Below are positions 25,606-37,840 of a stretch of 64,000 nt of DNA, in pieces (the stretch's first letter is position 1; each line of letters starts with the position of its first letter). Origin of the DNA: Apostichopus japonicus (taxonomy: Eukaryota; Echinodermata; Holothuroidea; Aspidochirotida; Stichopodidae); assembly GCF_037975245.1 (NCBI RefSeq), contig NC_092577.1, positions 15,266,013 to 15,330,012 on the forward strand, in the 5' to 3' direction. The notes beneath the pieces are model-generated. The model saw only the letters and a program-made list of their open reading frames with translations. It was not told where the DNA came from and made no database searches. A program made the position numbers and the translations under genes.

Positions 25606-26271
25606 AATTTTCTTACAATTTTCTTTAAACTGAGTCCTGGCTATGAGAGAACTAACAGTTCCATACAAGTTGAGCAACCAAAACAGTTTTTGGTACAACA
25701 AAGACATGCTTCATTTTGCCTTATATTAAACTACAACTCATACCATCACGTTAAAAGTTCTACACAAATTTAGTTGCAAGGCTATTTATACCAGGTACAA
25801 GTAATGCATGTAGAGGTCAATTGAGGTCACTGGAGCGTTGCAGTAACCATATTGTCTTACTTCCATACACTTCCAACTTTTAAAGTGTTAAAGCATATGG
25901 ATTTATCTTCGCAAAGGATTGGTCACTTACTCTCCGCCAAGTGTGAAAGCATAACTCTTCAATAGCCCTCAATTGTATATTAAAGGGATTTTCGTGAGAT
26001 AGTGAAATTCAGTTCAATTAAAGTGGATGTATCTTGGATATTTCAAAACAGAAAGCCAAATCAGGGGACTGTACAATATACAATTGTACACTATTCTAAG
26101 CATATCCTACAGTCTATATTGTAAATGATAAATCTCTGATTTCTAGTTTCATTTCTCCGTGGTATATGTGAGTCTTACATGTCTTAATGTGTTTCATCTG
26201 TGCAAGTCAATGTGAGGACAGCTAACATGTGTGTTCATGTCATTGCATTACAATTACAGGTAGAGCAAGAC

Positions 26272-26419
26272 TTTGATTATTTGCAACAAGGGTGTCAGAG
26301 CTTTCTTTATCAGAAAGGGATGCTTTGGCAAAACAGATAATCACTATGCGAATTATTTTTCATTCCGCATGGCCAGAAGTATTACAGGTGTCTAAGAAAA
26401 TAGATGCATATTCCAAAGG
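26272..26419 (+). CDS. possible isolated exon, unknown function
   Basis: An open stretch reads SELSLSERDALAKQIITMRI, then IFHSAWPEVLQVSKKIDAYS, and ends exactly at an AAAG|GTGAGT donor. An AG acceptor is possible at several points near 26,290 but none is strong. Composition looks protein-like and helical, yet no partner exons were recognised within 3 kb on either side. It could be a relic exon of a mobile element or of a host gene. The family is not recognised. Confidence 0.2.
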
Positions 26420-27049
26420 TGAGTTTATATGTTTCATGCAGTAGTAACAAAAACCTTAACCTCACTAGTTTTGGTATTTACATGCAATGAAACTTATCTG
26501 TCTTCATGTTGATGAGATGCAAAACACAACTGAAAACAGTGAACAAGTGTAGTTCCTAACTGTAGCACCCCTAATATTCCAATAGTAGTGTCTGTAGTTT
26601 TGTCCCCCTGTATAATATACCCTTCCCCTTCACTTTTGTTTTTCCATTTTCATCTTATCTATTTGTGGTATTTTCTAGTAACGCTCACAGAGTCAGTGAA
26701 CTGTGTGCATTACCCCTCAGTGGACTAATTTCCTGCTAGAAGGACCATTAAGCCTTTTGTGGTTTGGTTCACACTTAGGTTACTCTTAGGTTACGCTAAG
26801 TTAGTGATAATTTATCTGTCATTCCCTACATTAACAGACCAGGCTTTGTTTTAGTCTCCCTTCAGTGTAGTAAGTATTTCACGCTCTCTGGAATCTCTGG
26901 TGGAGTAAGTTAAAGATGTGGGAAGACAGTTTATCTACTTCCTGGAGTATTGGTAGCCAGTCTAAGTAAAATCTTGTCTGGTAGGGTGGGATAACAACCT
27001 TCCCTTTGTTCTAAGAATGGCTTAAAACAGCTAAGTTTGCAAGCAACTC

Positions 27050-29200
27050 TACCATTCACCAAGACACTCCAAGCTGCCATGCACCTGGCTGTACCAGACT
27101 GTACCAGTTTTCATTAGAAATTAATTATATTAATTTCTACACAGGTAAGAGTTCATCTTTTGACTTTGCCCCAGACCCTTCAGGAGCTTGTTCATTTTCA
27201 TTGTGCATACATAGTGTATTTTACTTGCAAATGTATACATGTTAGTTCTGTGCTGGCCATGTGCACACAGAATATATAGCAGCCCTCATTAAGTGTAATT
27301 GTGTTGTATTTACTATTTACTATATTTTACCCTGTGATTGCTGAATACTCACAGACTATATATTTTATGTTTTCCCTGTGATGGCTGAGTGCACACAGAC
27401 TGTAATTATTACTTAAACGTTTTGTACCTGTAATGGCTATAGAGAGTCTACAGGTGAGATCATTATTATTGTTACCTGTTGTTTTATAGTATGTTTATAG
27501 GGTTGATTATGGCACTTGTACTGCCCTCAACCGTTGCCATCTTGTGTGTTGTTATGTTCTAACCTACATTGAGTTAATGTAAGAGTATTATAAATACTTA
27601 GGTTATTTGGTCTAACGAGAACCCACATTTTGATATTTACTTAGTTTATTATGTACTTTTGCGATACGTCTAGCATTACCTGTTACTGTAATGTACTCAT
27701 ATTCGTACCTAGTTGTTCTAAGTTTCCGCTATTCGAGCTATGTTTACATCCCATGATGCAATGCTACACTTTTACTGTTGCCATGGTGATAGGAATAGCT
27801 GAACTTCTGTTAACTTTTATATTTGAAAGAGTTGTAGCAATATGTTAGTAGGCTTATTGACTATTTCGTGAACCGAGACACTATTGTTGTTGTTTATTAG
27901 AATTTTAGTATTAGCATGTATTTAGCCCTGTGAGTCACCCTTCACTGGTACAGACTCCATCTGACCAGATATTTACAGCAGATAAGCTAGGTGACAGTCT
28001 CCGTTTTATAGCCTGCTCTTAGTCCCAAGTGACGCTTAGGTACCTGCAGCCTAACATAAGGTGTCAGTTGCCATGGCAACCTGTGGTCTAAGTTAGTAGA
28101 GGTGCATGGGTTGAAGTACATAGTTAGTATACTACTGTTGTTGCTATTATTACTAGCTGAGGGATTTCCCCAGTAGTACATTATTTATACTTGTAGACTT
28201 CACGTAAGTCATAGAGGGTGTATTGGTATTAGAGTTAATCACTCGCCTCTATTTGGATATGTTCGTAGTGGAATTAGAGCAACCAGCTTCTAGTTATATA
28301 TATATTAAACTACAACATTCCAAGATTATACTGCTATGCCGAATAGGGATAGACAGTTTCACTTATTTATGGAGCACTGTGTTATTGCTGTATGAGTAAC
28401 ATAGGCAGGTAGTTGCATGTTTAGCATCCAGTTGTGTATTAGTGTCTACGTCTCGGAAAGGTTCACTTTATTTTAATACTTTATAGTTTACTTGTTGTCA
28501 TGCCGACCATGTATGATGGGTCGTACCATATATTTCACTCTTTATTAGGTGATCAGGTTGACATTCGCTTATACTATTTTGCTATTGTTGTGTCACCCTT
28601 ACTGATTATCTTTGTTCTATATTATTGCATATTTTCATACTTCTTTTAATTGCTTAGTAATTGTTTGTTTACTGTGGGAGATCGTTAATCCCCTTGCCCC
28701 TTGTTTAGTTATTCGTAATGTGTTGGCAATGCATGGTGACCATTCACAAAGACACTCCAAGCTGCCATGCACCTGGCTGTACCAGACTTCTACACAGTAT
28801 TTAGATATTATTGAGATACCGAGAGACCGTACTTATAGATGTTCTCTTAGACGGTAGTCTTAGACGCCGGAACCCCCACTCCCGGTCCGGGTAACCAAGG
28901 ACGCATGATGTATCCCCACTAATAGATGCCATTCGTGGACTGAGGGACTGATCCTTTATTCGACGAGATGGGCGTGATCCCCGAGCTATTAGTATTAGTA
29001 GGCCATTAGTGTTAGGCCATGATGACTTTCATGCGTTAATTATGTTTTCACTTTATTTGTATTTTATATATTTTCAATTATTTTGCATATCGTAATTCTC
29101 TGTTACCGTATGGTGAATAAATCATATTTACCCTGCGGATTACGATAGAACATTGCGTTTGTCCTCATTTTAATATACTGTGTTATAATATCTTCACAAA
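27050..29200 (+). repeat. possible LTR-type repeat region
   Basis: A segment of about 45 bp (ACACTCCAAGCTGCCATGCA, then CCTGGCTGTACCAGACT) occurs twice in direct orientation, at about 27,063 and 28,750. Downstream is a GC-rich block with tidy downstream signals, an AATAAA at about 29,116, and then GGCAGGCGACTCATCACAGA, which resembles the start of a retroelement primer site after an LTR. Short words (CTGTGATGGCTGAGTGCACACAG) repeat near 27,240-27,440. No gag or pol was found nearby, so at best this is a solo or partial LTR. Confidence 0.3.
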
Positions 29201-30995
29201 GGCAGGCGACTCATCACAGAATTTGAACCCCGCTTCCCTTGATCTTATGTATCTCGTGGTTGCGTTACCAGCACATATTTAGTCCTAAAGCTAAGTGCTA
29301 CATAACCATGGAATTTGTCGGTAGAATACGCTTCTTTACTTCGTGAATTTAGGAGGGAGAGGTGATGGATGTAAACAGAGGAGGCTCAATGGGAGTGAAG
29401 TTCTAAAATGTTGTCAGTTAATAGGTCAGCTGGATAAATGAAAAAGTGCAATAGTAGCATTAATACAGGTAAGAGAGGAGAGATGTACATTCCAAAACTA
29501 TCAAGAAGCCTGAAATATGTCCACAATTAGAGGGTAAACCGTAAATCAAGCCGCTTTCCTGTCTTAACCATAAAAGCAGGGGGTAGGAGCCGGGGGGCAC
29601 GAATGTCCCCACAATTCCCCCCCCCCCCAAATATTTTGTTGTCAATACCGCCGACATCCCCGACTGAGGCTCACAGGTTGTAGCGTTTGTCAGTTCAATT
29701 GGAGTAATGTGAGACAATATTGCTGACACAGGATTTAGACATTTAATTCAGCGCGCTTTACTTACAGTCGGTACAACAGAGATGATTCCGACTCCATTGA
29801 AATGAGGTCTTAACACTATACCCCATATACTGGATATGTCAGGCACTTTGTATGATTCAGATCTGGTTATTTTTTTTTCTAGTTCGACGTACGGTGGAAG
29901 GAGGGTGGGGCGGTTGTCCTCTATCTGTATCCGCCCTTGGTCACGGGTGAGATGATAGACGGTTAAAAGTGTGCAACCACATTGCACCTTGCGAAATGTA
30001 TCTTCACAGTTTCATTATCGTTGCTCGACGCCTAAATTTAAATAAGAAAGTCGATCGGTAAACACAATCCAACGCGGAACTATGACCATTCATCTAAAGT
30101 GTCGTCATTTTATTTGGCAGAATTAAAATCAATATTGACTTATAGCAAACAGGACAGAAAAAAAGTTAACCCATACATAGAACATGTAGGTACTATTACG
30201 TGAGAGTTGGGGGTTTCCAAATCTTATACTCACTTAATTTGCATCACTAGTTATGGTTTCATGCATGGGGTGATACAAGGTCAAGTTACTTCTATCATTG
30301 TGAAAGACACCATAACCATTCCGCACTATAACAAGTGCAATAGCTAATAGTTGGAACAAGCAAAGCATCACTCAACGTGATAGTCTATACTGCACTTACG
30401 CACTGTGGATGGCTAACAGGGCAAGGACTTTCAAAGGTACGTACGTCATCATGATATTTTATCTTAGTGGCTTTATTATGTTTATATGTCAAATACACAA
30501 GGATCATGGGATGAATAAAAATGTGTGTCTAGTTAAACGAAGAGTTCATTACTTCTTTGAAACTTAAAGAAAATGTAAAAACAATGTAATGAAAACGTTC
30601 ATAACAATACCGCAAACATAAACACTGTTTTACAAGTTTTGCAGCCTACGTTTAACGTTTTCTTATTCAGAGGGTTTTATTAACTTATAAAATGGCCCAT
30701 CCGATAACGGGATAAGTATGATTTCACAACGTGTTATTGCTTGCAATTAAAGATCTGCCTAATTGGCCCCAATTATAGCACGCTATAGTTGTCACGGTCG
30801 TAAATCGACCTCAGGCCCAACACTGTGTGGAAATAGGTTCATGTCTACAGTGTAGTTAATCATATAGTGTTCTCACAAAGACCATCAAACAAGGAAAATG
30901 TGGCAGGCGTTGCAGACTAATTCGTTAAAAGAGGTAATTTTACGACCAAGTCAGGTCGATATCAAGAAACTTTTCCAGGATAGCGTGCTATATTT
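29200..30995. other. intergenic, no gene seen
   Basis: A short poly-C core at 29,618 is the only repeat-like feature. Open frames are short and featureless. Confidence 0.45.
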
Positions 30996-30997
30996 TA

Positions 30998-32170
30998 TGG
31001 CGGATCATCAGTCTCAAATCGTGGGGAATCGACATATACCGATTTAAATCAACATATACCAATTTCATACAACTTATTCAGTTTCTAGCAGCTTAAATTG
31101 ACTTCTACCGATTTAAATCGACATACACCAGTTTAATTTGACATATCATCGATTAAAATGGACAGATACCAATTTAAATCGATGATAAGTAAAATAAGTC
31201 GGTATATGTCAACTTAAATCGACATATACCAGGCGCGCAAATAATTGAAAATAAACACGAGTAGAGTGGAATGCATGATTTTAGCTTGAATACTGTAATT
31301 TTTAATCCCCCTGGGTATATATTTAGCTACAGTAAAAGATAACCTTACAGTATGCCTGACTGCAGAACATTATCATCATTGTTTAGGGTGTAACTGGAGT
31401 AGGTAATTACGTCTGTGTACGTACTGTAGGCCTACGTGTACTTGGCTAAAATTATTCCTATACTATACCTCCATGTGTTTGATTAGACAAGCCCAGTTTG
31501 CATTGAGATAATTGCACGTCATTGACATATCAGTTTTTCAGCCTTATTATTACACCGAAATCTTTTTGCAAGTAATTTTCCATAATTACCATTGACATGA
31601 TCATGATGAACACCCTTACTAGCTTGGTAATTTTGGAACTATTTAATTTTTCGCCCGCCTTGTCAGGTGACTGCACGTGATGTATCTCCACATGTCAATC
31701 ATCACCGAAATCGGCTTTTGGAATATGTTAATGATCTAAATCGATGATACGTCGATTTAAATAGGTATAGGCTTTGTCAAATTGAGTTGCTACAAACTGG
31801 TATTAGTCCAAGGAAATTGACTTCTACCGATTAAATTCGACATATCATCGATTTAAACTGGCATGTTGATTTAAATTGACATACACTGATTTGTTTTACA
31901 TATCCTCGATTTATATTGGTATATGTCGATTTAAACTGGTATAAGTCGAATTAAATTGGTCTATGTCGATTTTAATTGACATATACCAGTTTAATTTGAT
32001 ATATCATCGATTTAAGCTGGTATATGTCAAATTAAACTGGTATATGTCGATCTAAATCGGTAGAAGTCAATTTAAGCTGCTGGAAACTGGTAGAAGTCGA
32101 AGGAAATTGGTATATGACGATTTAAATCGGTGTTAGTCGAGTCCCCACGATTGAGACTGATGGCCCGCCA
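30998..32170. mobile_element. fold-back/MITE-like element made of GATTTAAATC motifs, 1,173 bp
   Basis: The left end TGGCGGATCATCAGTCTCAA is matched by an inverted right end closing TTGAGACTGATGGCCCGCCA, with TA on both outer sides (30,996-30,997 and 32,171-32,172). Both arms (about 31,010-31,235 and 31,735-32,140) are arrays of a 20-30-bp phrase of the type GACATATACCRATTTAAATC in both orientations, so the arms can pair along their length. The centre (31,240-31,730) is unique AT-rich sequence. No protein is encoded. TA duplication fits Tc1/mariner-like or similar elements, but the family is not identified. Confidence 0.8.
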
Positions 32171-32604
32171 TAATAGTTGGGGTCTATACAGCACACCTTT
32201 AAGTCCAGATCTCATTATTACTAATGATTGTTGTGTGTTGCGAATTCATTTGCTCAATTTAAAGAATTGTTATATGTCTCTCTTTCATTTTCAGAGATAT
32301 CGCAATGACGTCTTTTGTCATGCTCACGGATATGGAAGTAACTTTTCGTCAGAACGCTAGCATTGGCGAGACGGTAGTAGTGAAAATATGTTTCTTTTTA
32401 GATAATGACGATTACACAACATCATAAAAAGATTTAATTGTGATTGTCAGAAATGCTTTATTTAAAAATATTCTATATTAATTCCGTTTGGATATTAATA
32501 AGGGGGGTTGCAGAAGTACAAAATGAAAAACACTTCTGAGATTCCAATATGTAATGTGATATCCGTATAGCAAATAGATATTTCTCAACAACATAACAGT
32601 CCGA

Positions 32605-34377
32605 ATGTGCGCACTATTTGCAGCAATGAACCAACCACAGGACGGGTTACCGGAACCCACGTGCCATACTCATGGGCGAAAATATGTGTGTTGTTGTACA
32701 TGCGGTAATGTACCAGTTTGCATGGCCTGTGACAACAAGAAGCACGAAGGACACCAGCTTCATCACGTAAGTGAAATAGCAAACAGGGAAAGAAAGTCAA
32801 TTAGAATAAAGCTCACTGAACTTAATATTGAGTATCGCAAACTACAGGAGTTAAAAGAGAGGATTCAATCTACAAACCAACAACTAACAGAAAATTTCGC
32901 AACATTAACTGAAAAATTACGAGTTCATTATGAACCACAGATACAGAAGATAACACTTGAACTTGAAGAAAGCAATACGCGACAGATAAGAGACGCAGAG
33001 AAAATAGAAATCAGACGAGCTAATGAAAGAGATCAAATTACTAACTTTTTGGAAGGAAAACTTGGCTTTAGACTGACACAAGCTGAACTCATGCAAAAAG
33101 CGGAACTTCCGATGAGAAAATATGACAAACAGTTGAAAGAGTCTCAACAGAAACACCATGAAATAGACAAGGGAATAACACAAAAAATTGACAATGCATT
33201 TTTGGATTGGGAAAAGTTGACCGCAAATGCAGAATTACTCAGAACGTGTAAAGAACGTCAACTTCAACACATATTAGACGTCTGCGAAGGAATTACTAAA
33301 GGATACGAGAACTTTAAAACAACGGCTTCATCTTTTCTTTCGGCGAACGACGAGTGGACAGACGCCCAGTTCATTCCTGATCTAGAGAGAGAGTGCGAAC
33401 CTCTGATCAAAGCAATGAAGACACAATTTCCAGAGATAACAGTGTTAAGTAATTTCCGTATCAGTGATATAGCCCAACCAGTTGTTGATGACATCACGCT
33501 TACTGAAAATGAAGAGTCGGTTGTCGATGTTGTTGGGATTAAAAGTAAAGTTTGGAATATCACTGGTGTAACAAGCGACATGAACGGCAGCATCGTCATT
33601 ACTGGTAGTGCAACGAAAAAGTACTCACACATCACTGTCATTGACGCAAATGACAAAGTACAACGCCATGAAAATATAAAGAGAGAAATGAAAACAGTTC
33701 ATATCCCGGATCGTTTTTGTACCAACATGTTACGTTATCAAGTTGTAACAGTTAGTGCAGCGGGTGGGATCAGTACATACAATGTTTGCAATGGTACAAC
33801 CAACGAGACAAATATCGTTGTTGGCGTCAGAAAATGGCCGAAAGACCGGTTTCTGGCCTGTGTAACTACTGATCCAGTCCGCAATATTGTTCTGGTCGGT
33901 ACCAACAGTAGAGACGTGTATGTATTTGACGATAATCTGACGTATATTCAAACCATACTTCTACCAGGTATTATCACTGGATCTTTTGATATAGCTGCAC
34001 ATGTGGGAAACTTACTTGTTTGTGACTATGTTGGTAGGACAGCATACGTTGTCACCATCCAGGGAACGAGGAGTACGGTGATGTTTGAATTCACTAAACC
34101 GTGTTTGGATGTCGGTGACTATAGACCTCTCAGTGTCTGTACAGACAAGCGTGGATTTGTGTACATGTTATGGGATAACATTAATTCGTCTAACATGTTA
34201 TGCATCCTAGCCCAGTATAGCCAAGATGGCCGTCACTTACTTAAAACAAGGAATGTAGATAGCAACTCTCGATGTGTAACGATATGTGAAGTGAAAGAGA
34301 ACGAGAAACTTCTTATAGCGACATACACTTCGGGAAAGATTTATACATACGGCATAACTGTAAATGAAAATAAGTGA
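32605..34377 (+). CDS. B-box / coiled-coil / beta-propeller protein (TRIM-like, no RING)
   Basis: Single-exon open frame of 590 codons. ATG at 32,605; a second ATG at 32,626 (MNQPQDG) is an equally good start. Residues about 20-54 form a B-box zinc finger (C20-x2-H23, the C30/C31/C33 cluster, C39-x2-C42, then H47/H50/H53). Residues about 60-240 are a long charged coiled coil. From about 300 to the end is repetitive beta-strand-rich sequence of NHL/WD-propeller type. TRIM proteins usually start with a RING E3-ligase domain; none is present here, so the product would be a C-V or B-box-only member. Such intronless genes are expanded in echinoderms and amphioxus, where they are assumed to act in ubiquitin or immune regulation. 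No frameshift or stop is seen. A fold-back element ends 435 bp upstream. The likely host function is inferred from the family only. Confidence 0.88.
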   Translation: MCALFAAMNQPQDGLPEPTCHTHGRKYVCCCTCGNVPVCMACDNKKHEGHQLHHVSEIANRERKSIRIKLTELNIEYRKLQELKERIQSTNQQLTENFATLTEKLRVHYEPQIQKITLELEESNTRQIRDAEKIEIRRANERDQITNFLEGKLGFRLTQAELMQKAELPMRKYDKQLKESQQKHHEIDKGITQKIDNAFLDWEKLTANAELLRTCKERQLQHILDVCEGITKGYENFKTTASSFLSANDEWTDAQFIPDLERECEPLIKAMKTQFPEITVLSNFRISDIAQPVVDDITLTENEESVVDVVGIKSKVWNITGVTSDMNGSIVITGSATKKYSHITVIDANDKVQRHENIKREMKTVHIPDRFCTNMLRYQVVTVSAAGGISTYNVCNGTTNETNIVVGVRKWPKDRFLACVTTDPVRNIVLVGTNSRDVYVFDDNLTYIQTILLPGIITGSFDIAAHVGNLLVCDYVGRTAYVVTIQGTRSTVMFEFTKPCLDVGDYRPLSVCTDKRGFVYMLWDNINSSNMLCILAQYSQDGRHLLKTRNVDSNSRCVTICEVKENEKLLIATYTSGKIYTYGITVNENK

Positions 34378-37300
34378 TCAACTTGACAGAAATGATGATA
34401 TTACAAGGATGCACAAACAACCATTCATTGTATAATATGACATTCGTTATTATGACATTACGTACGTAACTAATCAATGCACATGTAGGAAATGAACAAC
34501 AGGGAATTAACTTCAAGTTATAATGAGAACATAGTACGATCAAAAAGTAATAGTAAATATTATTCTTGGTGATACTGTGGTTCATATTAAAGGCATAGCA
34601 GTATTTCTTATATGACGTTGACCGTTCAAACACAATGCTATCAGTAAATATTGTATTTTTTCAAATTTTTTGTAGAATTGACCATTTAAACACCGGGAGT
34701 TCATCTTACAGTTTAAGCACAATACACAGACCATTTGGTCAGTTCTTCCGATGCAAGACAAAACTAAATAGGAAAACAAGACTTTTATGACCTCAGTGAC
34801 GTACAGTATTCACATGGTTACCGATGTGTCGAGGATAAATGGTGTTGTTGAAATGAAGCTGAAGGAAAATATTTTGGCTGACTTATTAGAATTCACTAAA
34901 CAATGTATGAATACTAAGGAATGTACTGAGTGGCCATCATCGTCATCCAGTAGAGATTACATATATTAAATATTAAATTTACTCACTAGCTGACATGTTA
35001 TATGTTTATTGAAGTGCCTAAATGTAAATAAAGGTTGCTACTAGGTATCGTCCTAACAAATAAATTACTGAATACCATGTTGCTACAAATACAAACCTGT
35101 CCTCAATGATAACCCTCTGAAAATTCATGATATTACTGTCAAATTTCAACCACACAACAACCCCGGAAGGTATATGACGTGACGTGTTGATGTACAAAAC
35201 AACACTAGAAAACAATACGTCCTGAATCTCACCACTAATAAATTGCAGGTTATAAGTTACCAAAGGCTAACCATGAAGGTATTCCATGTGTGACATAAAC
35301 ATAGTTTATGTTCCTACAATATATTTCGTATACAGACAAGAGGTTTAGACTTTATGGCATTCTCTTATTGTATGTTATGATGTGCCGTTAACGTTTGACT
35401 GGAAATTATCGTTTTAACTCAAATGTATTACTTAATATTAACCTTCCTCTGTCGTGCATGCTTCTAATGACTTTTTCTGATGTTGTAGGCTGCTTCGTAA
35501 ATATTTCGGGCATCCTGATGGCAATAGCAGGTCAGTGATCTATACCAGTAAGATCGTCTTGAAACGTCTGAATGTAATCGGCAAATTTACCGTGACTTGC
35601 TCGCAATTACACTACCGAAGAACACCAACCAAATGGTTTACACGTTTCCGTTATATCTTTCGTATGCTTTTCTTATATGAAATGCATGTATTTCACGGTC
35701 GTGCAAGTAGATCAGTGAATTGCATGTATCAACGTTCATGTCACATTTTAGTATCAGGTGATATCACATAGTGAATATATTAGACCATCACTGGCTACTT
35801 CTTGTAAACAGAATATCATTACTCACTGTAGCTGAGACCGAACAATATTTTTTGAACGAGATCTAAAAAAGTAATGATGACAATTATGGGTTAACTCAAA
35901 ATGCAACTCGTTTTGCAGGTGGTAACAAGTAAAACCATAAAGACGAAGAGAAAATTCATCAGAATATGAGCTTGGTAACTAAATGGGTGCAACGTAACTG
36001 CACCAAAAAAAAATCGCCTGATAGACAAGCAACCTGGCAACAGATTTAAGCTTGGGAGCGTAGCCAAAATGTGCTGTTTATAGTGCTCCCCAGCTCATAT
36101 ATTGCCAAAAAAAACAATGGAAGAATTTAACCGAAAATAACAAGTTTTAGTTAGCGGTGGCGTGCACGGCTGGGAGATTTGGTTGTTCTAACCCCAAAAA
36201 CTCGAACTGCTTTGAGAGCTGGCATGTTAAACGTTACAAATAACTTTATTCGTTATTTTTCTTATACGCCATTGACACTGAATACATGTTATATCCTATG
36301 ACGGTCCTATCACTATTATTCTCTGTATTATTCTATCTATACCTCAATACGTCATGGTGTGATGCATAAGATTAGGATTGGCCTCGAGACAAACCACACA
36401 TCAACAAAGACTTTATTGTATACGGTGAAGTGATTGGTATGTGGTATAACGTGGGTTCCTTTTCAACTCTTTGTCCTCTCCATTCTCACACACTAGCACG
36501 TACCAATTTGTATTACCGTTACCGTTATGATAAGATATTTCCTACCGCTTCTAAGCTACATATGAGACTTTGTTTCCTTGTCAGTCTTTGCGCGTTATCA
36601 AAGCCCATATGCAAGTGAAAACATAAATGTGTGAACTTGACGTAGCACCGTCGTAAATAAATGCTATCAGTCTTGATACAAAGGTACTGGGATTGAAAGT
36701 GGATCAAGAAAAGCATACCTTTTGTATGAACGGGAATGTCGCTGTGTAACTGAAGCTCATCTACTTATCAGTTCACCCCCACCCATACCCTCACCCTTTA
36801 CAAGTCTGATACCCTGTTTTCTCTCCCTGTTGCGGACCGATCACTACTATGGTATTGAGGTATATCTGAATTATTCCTAATTAGTATGAAATAGTGAACA
36901 TGAATTTCATGTGGGTTGTTGGCTAGAACACTTTTCCCTTTGTATTTATAGTATTCGATGTTAATGTGACTAATATTTCAATGTAAGTGATTACATTGTT
37001 ACATGTTACCATAGAAACCTCTTTCTATTGAACTCATTACTCTTTGGTTACTGTTGACTATATGATGATGTATTCTCGACAATATCATGTGGTGCCCATC
37101 TCAAGATACAACCATCGTAGTCATTGTCATATTCCTCCTGATCTCTCTTCCGACATACAGCATAGGCCTATATCATGCACAAGCAAAGAGAACAAGTTCA
37201 CATGTCGATTATTAAAAATTTACCCTCAGCCTTATCAAAGTCAGTGTAAAGCTAGACAAGTGACGGATAACAATTACATTATTTGACATTATTTCATAGT

Positions 37301-37832
37301 GTGCTACTCAAATGAAAAGTACTAATGAGTGGAATTTTAAAAGAAGCTTGGAAATTCAACATTTATAAGAGATACAATAAATATATATACCTTACTGCTA
37401 GTAGATACCATAATACGATTATTCATACTATGGTTATCTGAAGGTAGCCCAATTTACTTTTGCAAAATGCTTCAGTCGTTGGAAACCTGCCACCTATAGA
37501 ACACAGTTACAAGTCAACAGTGCCGTAACAACTTCGATAAGCCCGCGGGATCAATCAGTCAAGCCATCACTGTTTAAGAAGTGGTAATGCTTCGGGATAT
37601 AACCGGTGTGTAATTAATGGCCACCCACATTGGCTGCACGTATAAAAAATATATATTTTAACGAAAAATAAATTTTGAAAAGTTGGTCCCAATGACTTTA
37701 TTTTATATCGACTTTGGATATTGTACAGTAATGACAGCCCGACAACAATTTTAGTGTAAACATCGTTAAAGGGCATAAGCTTTTGTTACCTAGAAATTAA
37801 TTGAAATTTTCGAGGACCATATCCTACTTCAA
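34378..37832. other. intergenic, no gene seen
   Basis: 3' flank of the B-box gene. AATAAA occurs at about 35,027. The remaining open frames are short and have no motif. No RNA gene or clear repeat recognised. Confidence 0.45.
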
Positions 37833-37840
37833 CATCAGTC

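Noticed and set aside
33264-33656. 130-codon minus-strand frame
   Set aside because: Shadow of the B-box/propeller gene on the plus strand.
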